Below, piece after piece: positions 34,700 to 39,155 of a DNA stretch of 39,155 bases. Made by a program: the position numbers and the translations under genes. Each line of letters begins with the position of its first letter. The stretch's first letter is position 1. The stretch is from Kitasatospora humi (GTDB lineage: Bacteria; Actinomycetota; Actinomycetes; Streptomycetales; Streptomycetaceae): contig NZ_JAJJPA010000061.1 of the NCBI RefSeq assembly GCF_020907985.1, positions 1 to 39,155 of the forward strand. The letters run 5' to 3'. A model generated the notes under the pieces. The model ran no database searches. It saw only the letters and a list, made by a program, of their open reading frames with translations, and had not been told where the DNA came from.

Positions 34700-35428
34700 T
34701 CAGCCGAAGACCACGCCCTGGTTGCTCGGCTGCAGCGAACCCACGGTCAACCCGGCGGCCGACACCGTCAGTTGGGGCACCGCCTGACCGTCGACACCGA
34801 GCACGTCCGCGGTCAGCCGGGTGGTCTCGTCCGGCGGGGTCACCACCAGGCCGGCCAGCACCTCGCAGCCGGCGTCGGCCTTGTCGCACGAGCTCCACTT
34901 CAGCCCGGAGAAGGCGGTGGCGCCCGGCTCCAGGGCCACCTGGATCGGCGCCCCGGGGTACGCCACCCGGTTGGTGGTGAGGTCCACCCTGCTGTTGTCG
35001 GCGGCCAGCCCGCCGTAGCCGAGGTAGCCGTCGACGGTGCAGGTGCGGGTGCCCTTGTTGACCAGCATCACCATCGCGTTGCCGGGGAAGTCCGGCTGGA
35101 GCTGCACATCGGCCCTCAACTCGTCGGTGTGGCAGCGGGATCCGGCGGCAGCGGCGCTCGACGGCTGCGAACCGCCCCTGCCGCCACCCGTCCCACCGCC
35201 GGCAGGACCCGCGGTCCGCCCGGCGGAGGGTGCGGCCTTCGAGGGCACGGCCGTGCCGGACGCGGCCGTGCTGGACGCGGCCGTGCTGGACGCGGCCGTC
35301 GCACCCGCGGGACCGGCCGTGCCGGCGCCGCTGTTGTCGTCGTTGCAGGCCGCGGCCCCCAGGGCCAGCCCCACGGTCAGCCCGGCGGCCGCCAGTCCCC
35401 GGCCCAGCCGCACGATACGGATCTCCAT
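34700..35428 (-). CDS. Lipoprotein with DUF4232-type domain
   Basis: A 242-residue exported lipoprotein. The signal peptide ends LGAAAC, a lipobox, with the cysteine at ~27. A Ser/Thr/Ala linker (~30-95) contains tandem AASST repeats. The C-terminal ~140 residues, from CHTDELRADVQLQPD through LVNKGTRTCTVDGYLGYGGL and GCEVLAGLVVTPPDE, form a DUF4232-like immunoglobulin-type fold with paired cysteines. ATG at 35428 has GTGAGG about nine bases upstream; the longer frame lacks a start with a Shine-Dalgarno. Function is unknown. Confidence 0.87.
   Translation of the reverse strand: MEIRIVRLGRGLAAAGLTVGLALGAAACNDDNSGAGTAGPAGATAASSTAASSTAASGTAVPSKAAPSAGRTAGPAGGGTGGGRGGSQPSSAAAAGSRCHTDELRADVQLQPDFPGNAMVMLVNKGTRTCTVDGYLGYGGLAADNSRVDLTTNRVAYPGAPIQVALEPGATAFSGLKWSSCDKADAGCEVLAGLVVTPPDETTRLTADVLGVDGQAVPQLTVSAAGLTVGSLQPSNQGVVFG
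35253..35297. repeat. Three 15-base tandem repeats in the DUF4232 lipoprotein linker
   Basis: GTGCCGGACGCGGCC at 35253-35267, then GTGCTGGACGCGGCC at 35268-35282 and 35283-35297. The last two are identical and the first differs by one base. On the coding minus strand they spell the AASST-type linker repeats. Confidence 0.85.
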
Positions 35429-35460
35429 TGCTCGCCTCACAGGTCGGTCGTTCAACTGTC

Positions 35461-35827
35461 GTGTCACCGGGAGCGATCGGGCTCGCCCCGGTGGGGGTGG
35501 GGCGAGCCAACCCGGTGCGGATCACCGGGCACGCCCTGCTGGTCACCGGCCCGGCCCTGGTGGCCTCCGTGGCGCCGGCATCGCCCTGTTCACCGTGTAC
35601 TCGGGCTACCTGTACTCCTCCGCCCGGCGGCGTTCCCGGCCCTGGCGCACCCCTTCGCCGCCGACCACCGCTTCGACGGCGCGTGGGGTCCGACCCTGGC
35701 GGGCGCCTGGCCGGCGCACAGCTGCGTGGCACTCGGCATCCAGCCGGCCGCCCCGGCGCCGGTCCGCGGTCTGACGGCACCTCAGAGCGGCCTGACCCGG
35801 CGACCGCTGGCGGCCCTGGCCCGCTGA
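35461..35827 (+). pseudogene. Membrane-protein gene remnant broken by two frameshifts
   Basis: Three reading frames in succession form one coherent protein. Frame 1 (35461-35573) gives RANPVRITGHALLVTGPALV. Frame 3 (35574-35632) continues GIALFTVYSGYLYSSARR, completing one membrane helix. Frame 2 (35633-35827) continues PALAHPFAADHRFDGAWGPT to a TGA. In each stretch nearly all third positions are G or C, so the coding signal itself changes frame twice. Each change is consistent with a one-base loss. A GTG at 35461 or 35491 could be the start. This could be real decay or two sequencing errors. No family was recognised. It lies between the two lipoprotein genes. Confidence 0.55.
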
Positions 35828-35841
35828 TCCGGCCGCCCGCC

Positions 35842-36504
35842 TCACGGGTGGTACAGCTCGGTGATGCTGGTGACCACGTTCTGGCCGGTGACCGTGAGGA
35901 CGTACCGGTTGCCGTAGCAGGCGTAGGGCGCGGTCACGCCGGACGGGTTGTGCAGGCAGGCGTCCTGGTGCTTCATGAAGGTGTCCAGGTCGACCGCCTT
36001 CGGTGTGGCGCCCTCCAGCAGGAAGGTCTTCACGTCGTTGCTGAACGAGTAGAGGGCGGGGCTGCCGTAGCCCTCGAAGTAGCCGTCGTCCGGGACGTTC
36101 GGGCCGCAGACGAACTTGGCGGGCTTGGCCTTCATCCAGATGTGGGTCAGGTAGCCGTTGTCGGTGGCCTCGACCACCTGCCCGCCGATGTTCTTCAGCG
36201 CCAGCTCGGTGCAGTCCGAACTCGGGGTGGCACCGGACGACTTGGTGGCGCTCGGCTTGGCCGCGCCGGTCGGCTTGGCCGAGCCGCCCGAGATGGGCTT
36301 GACGCTGGTCACCGCGGTCGGGCTCGCGGCCGGCGCGCTCGCGCCGGCCGAGGCCGTGGCGGACGCGGCGGCCGAGGCCGTGGCGGACGCAGCGGCGCTG
36401 GGCGAGGCTCCGGCCGAGTCGCCGGTGTCGTCCGGGCCGCAAGCGGTCAGGGCCAGTGCGGCGGCGGCGACCACGGTGGCGGCGGCGATGCGAGTGGCCT
36501 TCAT
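35842..36504 (-). CDS. Hypothetical lipoprotein
   Basis: A 220-residue exported lipoprotein. The signal peptide ends ALALTAC (lipobox, cysteine ~22). It is followed by a ~70-residue Ala/Ser/Thr linker with tandem ATASAAAS-type repeats, and then a C-terminal domain (~95-220) with SSDCTELALKNIGGQVVEAT, KFVCGPNVPDDGYFEGYGSP and GVTAPYACYGNRYVLTV. Four cysteines suggest two disulfides. ATG at 36504 has GGGGGGAACC seven bases upstream. No family recognised. Confidence 0.85.
   Translation of the reverse strand: MKATRIAAATVVAAAALALTACGPDDTGDSAGASPSAAASATASAAASATASAGASAPAASPTAVTSVKPISGGSAKPTGAAKPSATKSSGATPSSDCTELALKNIGGQVVEATDNGYLTHIWMKAKPAKFVCGPNVPDDGYFEGYGSPALYSFSNDVKTFLLEGATPKAVDLDTFMKHQDACLHNPSGVTAPYACYGNRYVLTVTGQNVVTSITELYHP
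36347..36394. repeat. Two 24-base tandem repeats in the lipoprotein linker
   Basis: GCCGAGGCCGTGGCGGAC plus GCGGCG at 36347-36370 is repeated at 36371-36394 with one change. It encodes the ATASAAAS linker units on the minus strand. Confidence 0.8.
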
Positions 36505-36694
36505 GACTGGTTCCCCCCTGGGATCGGCTGTCGTTCCTGACCGGCCGTCACGGGCGGTCACTTGTCTCCACGCGACGACCCCCGGGCGCGGTTACCCCTG
36601 TTGCGGCCCTGTGACAGGGCGCGGACAGCCCCGCAGCGTTGGACCGGCGGCGGGGCAGCGGCGGACCGGGCCGGGTGGAAGGTCCGCAAAAGCC

Positions 36695-36720
36695 GAGAGG
36701 CACCCCGAAGGGTGCCTCTC
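36695..36720 (-). terminator. Terminator of the acyl-CoA dehydrogenase gene
   Basis: GAGAGGCACCC (36695-36705) pairs perfectly with GGGTGCCTCTC (36710-36720) around CGAA. It lies 22 bases past the stop codon at 36742-36744 and points leftward. It is the original terminator of the acyl-CoA dehydrogenase whose 3' end is the next feature. Confidence 0.85.
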
Positions 36721-36741
36721 ACCTGCTGCTCCGAGCGCGGA

Positions 36742-36813
36742 TCAGGCGGTCGGAAGGTTCCGCGCCATGACGATCCGCTGGACCTGGTTCGTCCCCTCGT
36801 AAATCTGGGTGAA
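36742..36813 (-). pseudogene. 3' fragment of an acyl-CoA dehydrogenase gene, probable attachment-site half
   Basis: Reading leftward, the codons give FTQIYEGTNQVQRIVMARNL then PTA and a stop (36742). IYEGTNQ.QR..MAR is the conserved C terminus of acyl-CoA dehydrogenases. Upstream of residue F the similarity stops, and the integrase gene begins 77 bases further on. The rest of the dehydrogenase gene is absent from the window. The most economical reading is that a site-specific element entered the 3' end of that gene; this fragment is one att half and the gene body lies beyond the element on the right. The codons ATT and CTT are unusual for this DNA. Confidence 0.75.
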
Positions 36814-36889
36814 CACAGTGGATTGTGGCTCCCACCAGGCGAAACGCCATCTGGCCAGCCTCCTCCCAGCATTTCGCCAGCATCGCTGA

Positions 36890-38074
36890 TCACGCTACCG
36901 ACTCGTCAGCCTCCGGTTCCTCCTCTTCCACCGGCTTCACCAGCCCCAAGGCCGCGTCTATCGCCTGCCTGGCGCGGTCCGGTGCATCGGGCATCAGATG
37001 CGCGTAGTACTCCTCCGTGACGCTCACCGACGAGTGGCCCAGCCACGCGGAGACCTCCGTCATCGGCACGCCCTGAGCAAGCAGCGAGGAGGCGTAGAAG
37101 TGCCTCAGGCAGTGGGTCTTGAAGTAGGCCACGTTCGCAGCGGACAGGGCGGGCATCCAGACCGACTGGTACCAGTACTCGGGGTACAGGAAGCCAGTCC
37201 GGGTCTTGTTGCAGAAGAGCAGCCCGTCCGGCCCCCAAGTGCCGTGCTGCTTGAGGTGTCGCCTCAGCCCCAGGGCTACGGCGTCCGGGAGCGGCACCAC
37301 GCGTCCGTGATCGTCCTCATCCCGCCACTTGATGTGGCGGAGGCGCTGGGCTCCGAACTTGCCAGACCCAGTGTCGCCGTCGCCAGCAACCTGACGGTCA
37401 ACGGTGATCGTCTTCGCCTTGAAGTCGATCCGGTCGCGACTGAGCCCCATAGCCTCGCCGAGCCGCAGACCACAGCCAGCCATGACCCACAGCATCCCCT
37501 GGTAGCGCCCGGGCGCCCCTGCGATGATCGCGTGCACGTCCTCACGCTTCGGAACCTGGATGTCCGCCTTCTGCACCCGGCGGGTCTTCGCGCGGCTCCC
37601 CGGGAGCGTCGCCTTCTTCGCCGGATTCCGGCCGATCAGCTCATTGTCCATCGCCCAGGTGAAGACCGATGTGAGGATGTTCAGCCGGAACTGGAGCGTT
37701 GACGACTTGTAGTTGTAGGTGCTGATCATCCACGCCACCCACTCCTGCACGTCCGACAGCTTGATAGCGGCGATGGACCGCGAGCCGAAGAACGGCCGGA
37801 TGTTCCGGTTCAGGATGGTGCGGTACTGCTTCACGCTGCTGTTCTCAACTCCCCGGGAGGTAGCCCACCTCTCGAAGACAGCGGCGAGCGGTTCCTTGCT
37901 CTGCCGGACATCCACGTACACACCAAGGTCAAGCTCCCGCTCGATCTTGGTCCGGACGGCCTCCGCATCACGCTTCAGCTTGAGCGTCTGCTGACGCTGC
38001 TTGCCGTCCGGGTCGTACCAAAAGACGGTCCAGCCCTTGCCGTTTTTAGCCGCGTTGATCCACGACCGAGCCAC
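36890..38074 (-). CDS. int: Tyrosine recombinase/site-specific integrase
   Basis: A 394-residue integrase. The N-terminal arm-binding/SAM-like region (~55-165) is followed by the catalytic domain with R204 (CGLRLGEAMGL), H321-x-x-R324 (HCLRHFYASS), H347 (AWLGHSS) and the nucleophile Y357 (EEYYAHL). All active-site residues are present, so it is probably functional. The start is GTG at 38074, with GGAGGGG about five bases upstream and the start inside the end of the regulator gene (29-base overlap). Inverted arms GGCGAAA (36838-36844) and TTTCGCC (36872-36878) lie just past its stop, toward the att half. It catalyses integration and, with the excisionase, excision. Confidence 0.95.
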   Translation of the reverse strand: MARSWINAAKNGKGWTVFWYDPDGKQRQQTLKLKRDAEAVRTKIERELDLGVYVDVRQSKEPLAAVFERWATSRGVENSSVKQYRTILNRNIRPFFGSRSIAAIKLSDVQEWVAWMISTYNYKSSTLQFRLNILTSVFTWAMDNELIGRNPAKKATLPGSRAKTRRVQKADIQVPKREDVHAIIAGAPGRYQGMLWVMAGCGLRLGEAMGLSRDRIDFKAKTITVDRQVAGDGDTGSGKFGAQRLRHIKWRDEDDHGRVVPLPDAVALGLRRHLKQHGTWGPDGLLFCNKTRTGFLYPEYWYQSVWMPALSAANVAYFKTHCLRHFYASSLLAQGVPMTEVSAWLGHSSVSVTEEYYAHLMPDAPDRARQAIDAALGLVKPVEEEEPEADESVA

Positions 38075-38612
38075 TGTGCCCCTCCAAGAGGCTCCGCGAC
38101 TTCTCCGTCAGCCGGTCGGCGGGCTTGCCCGCCGGGCCGTCGAGGAAGCCCATTGCACGCGCACGGCGGATGCGTCCACTGATGGTGTTCCGGCTCATCC
38201 CCCACCCGTCAGCCAGGCGGCTGATCGGGCTCCGGAAGCCCTGCTTGATGAGCTGGATGTAGACCTCGGACATCAGGGCGTATTCAAGGTCGGTCTCGAC
38301 CCTGTCCAAGACGACCCCGGAGCCGAATGGGCCTACTGCGTAACCCAGTTGGCTACGCAGACGCACACCCGTCTTTCGGATCTCCCCCATCGGGATCGAG
38401 CGCAGAAGGTCGGCAGTCAGGCCGTTCGACTCCTCTGACGCGTCCACGTCGTGGACGACAACTGACAGCTCAGCCGGGCCGTCCATCCACAGGAGATCCA
38501 GTCGGAAAGTCACCTCAAGAGCCCAGCCACTCAGGTCATGCGCATAGGTGAGCTTCGTTCCTTCGAGCCGCCAGCCGTCGGGCAGTTCCACGCTCTCTCG
38601 CTCCTCTGTCAT
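38046..38612 (-). CDS. Winged-helix transcriptional regulator of the element
   Basis: A 188-residue protein. The N-terminal ~110 residues have no recognised domain (WRLEGTKLTYAHDLSGWALE, WMDGPAELSVVVHDVD). The C-terminal region carries a helix-turn-helix: SEVYIQLIKQGFRSPISRLADGW, then GMSRNTISGRIRRARAMGFL, followed by a tail. Similar proteins sit beside integrase genes in actinobacterial elements. ATG at 38612 lies inside the left arm of a perfect inverted repeat, and no Shine-Dalgarno precedes it; a leaderless transcript is possible. The 3' end overlaps the integrase by 29 bases, so it is likely co-expressed with it. Confidence 0.82.
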   Translation of the reverse strand: MTEERESVELPDGWRLEGTKLTYAHDLSGWALEVTFRLDLLWMDGPAELSVVVHDVDASEESNGLTADLLRSIPMGEIRKTGVRLRSQLGYAVGPFGSGVVLDRVETDLEYALMSEVYIQLIKQGFRSPISRLADGWGMSRNTISGRIRRARAMGFLDGPAGKPADRLTEKSRSLLEGHSGSVVDQRG

Positions 38613-38642
38613 GTCTCGCAACCTAGCCCACGAGACATGACA
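38607..38642. promoter_or_regulatory. Perfect 12+12 inverted repeat operator over the regulator start codon
   Basis: TGTCATGTCTCG at 38607-38618 and CGAGACATGACA at 38631-38642 are perfect inverse copies with a 12-base spacer. The regulator's start codon is inside the left arm. The core CATGTCTCG recurs in the plus orientation at 38707-38715, 39 bases before the excisionase start. The arrangement strongly suggests the regulator binds here, autorepressing itself and controlling the excisionase. Confidence 0.7.
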
Positions 38643-38650
38643 GCCGCCGT

Positions 38651-38682
38651 GTACCGGACCGTTCCCGGTACGAGTGGTACCG
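38651..38682. promoter_or_regulatory. Triple GTACCG/CGGTAC repeat
   Basis: GTACCG at 38651-38656, CGGTAC at 38666-38671 and GTACCG at 38677-38682 lie between the regulator and the excisionase. The last two form an inverted repeat around GAGTG. They may bind a second regulator, or mark the excisionase promoter region. Confidence 0.45.
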
Positions 38683-38753
38683 TAGCACCCGATACACGGT
38701 TGCCACCATGTCTCGTGTCTTGCTGCTTCGAGCCACTGAGCGAGAGGGGCAGG

Positions 38754-38927
38754 ATGACGACTGGGCGACTACTCAACGTGAGCGAGCTCGCCGCCTACCT
38801 GGGGGTCAAGGCGGCATGGATCTGCAACAACCACAAGGCAGTTGGCCTACCGGCGCGGAAGATCGGCGGACATCTACGCTTCCACCTGGCCGACGTGGAT
38901 CGCTGGATCGAAAGGCAGGACGCTTGA
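38754..38927 (+). CDS. xis: Excisionase-like AlpA/MerR-type helix-turn-helix protein
   Basis: A 57-residue protein: MTTGRLLNVSELAAYLGVKA, AWICNNHKAVGLPARKIGGH, LRFHLADVDRWIERQDA. This is the winged HTH of excisionase/AlpA-type proteins (LNVSELAAYLGV, LPARKIGGHLRFHLADVDRWI). ATG at 38754 has GAGAGGGGCAGG upstream. It is divergent from the regulator and integrase. It probably directs excision and may also regulate transcription. Confidence 0.85.
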   Translation: MTTGRLLNVSELAAYLGVKAAWICNNHKAVGLPARKIGGHLRFHLADVDRWIERQDA

Positions 38928-38982
38928 CCAAGCTCGGCTTTGGACCCTGTGGCTCAGGATATTCCTCCTGGCCCTGGCGGAC

Positions 38983-39155
38983 ATGAATCGCATCGGGCAT
39001 GCCGAATATGGGCCCGGGGAACTAATTGACAGACTGGGGGCGAGAGTACATCGCGAGACCGGGGCAGTATTGCCAATTCAGGATAATGCCGTTCACAATG
39101 CAATCTCGACCTGCAAGCGCCATGAGCTGCTAACGCCCGAATCTGGCATTCGTTG
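38983..39155 (+). CDS. Partial HTH-type element protein, runs off the right edge
   Basis: From ATG at 38983 the frame reads NRIGHAEYGPGELIDRLGAR, VHRETGAVLPIQDNAVHNAI, STCKRHELLTPES to the window end without a stop. Upstream in the same frame, RLWTLWLRIFLLALAD could belong to it, but no normal start codon is visible there. The pattern resembles small HTH proteins near the origin or replication genes of actinobacterial integrative elements. It continues right of the window. Confidence 0.45.
   Translation, partial: MNRIGHAEYGPGELIDRLGARVHRETGAVLPIQDNAVHNAISTCKRHELLTPESGIR

Noticed and set aside
34772..35827. 351-residue plus-strand frame across the DUF4232 lipoprotein and the remnant
   Set aside because: Its first two thirds are antisense to a clear lipoprotein gene. 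Only its last part (35633-35827) is real, as the tail of the frameshifted remnant.
36558..36893. 111-residue minus-strand open frame between lipoprotein and integrase
   Set aside because: It runs in a different frame from the acyl-CoA dehydrogenase remnant and crosses its terminator. Its composition is not protein-like.

Overview
The window is very GC-rich DNA with strong G/C preference at third codon positions. It carries an intact whiB-type sporulation regulator and F420 biosynthesis genes, so it comes from a sporulating actinobacterium of the Streptomyces/Kitasatospora kind. Most of it is core chromosome. The right-hand ~2.3 kb is the edge of an integrated mobile element.

Left part (1-5050). 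The first ~200 bases read leftward as a strong sigma-70-type promoter (TTGACA, 17 bases, TAGATT) followed by a hairpin-rich leader. I interpret this as the start of an rRNA operon whose 16S gene lies off the left edge. Next come a SpoIIM-type membrane protein and a divergent RDD-domain protein, then an unrecognised gene. A SigE-family ECF sigma factor follows, overlapping a membrane-anchored partner by four bases; the pair ends at a shared terminator.

Central part (5050-21901). On the minus strand lie S-adenosylhomocysteine hydrolase, mannose-6-phosphate isomerase, a SIS-domain protein, a Trm112-like protein, phosphomannomutase and a DUF3499 protein. A zincin-like gene diverges from these. 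Then come DUF5719, a 1298-residue glycosyltransferase (ATGA overlap with DUF5719) and whiB. After a 742-base regulatory gap, a cysteine-dioxygenase-type gene and the fbiA-fbiB pair run rightward. From memory, mycobacteria keep almost the same order (manA, SIS, pmmA, DUF3499, zincin, whiB2, fbiA, fbiB), so this is an old actinobacterial block combining mannose activation, envelope glycosylation, development and cofactor F420.

Right-central part (21905-34662). An AlkA-type glycosylase, a small protein and a Uma2-type nuclease form a tightly coupled minus-strand cassette. A cell-envelope group follows: a secreted PGRP amidase, a TIGR03089 protein, two LytR-CpsA-Psr proteins, a membrane glycosyltransferase, a MacB-like ABC transporter (ATPase plus FtsX permease) and a hexapeptide acyltransferase. 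A TetR regulator sits behind an operator-like promoter.

Right end (34700-39155). Two lipoprotein genes flank a membrane-protein gene that appears broken by two frameshifts. A short 3' fragment of an acyl-CoA dehydrogenase gene then abuts a tyrosine integrase. The integrase overlaps a winged-helix regulator, which is divergent from an AlpA/MerR-like excisionase. The regulator's start codon lies inside a perfect 12+12 inverted repeat whose core recurs before the excisionase. A further HTH-type reading frame runs off the right edge. The element appears to have used the 3' end of an acyl-CoA dehydrogenase gene as its attachment site and to extend beyond the window.
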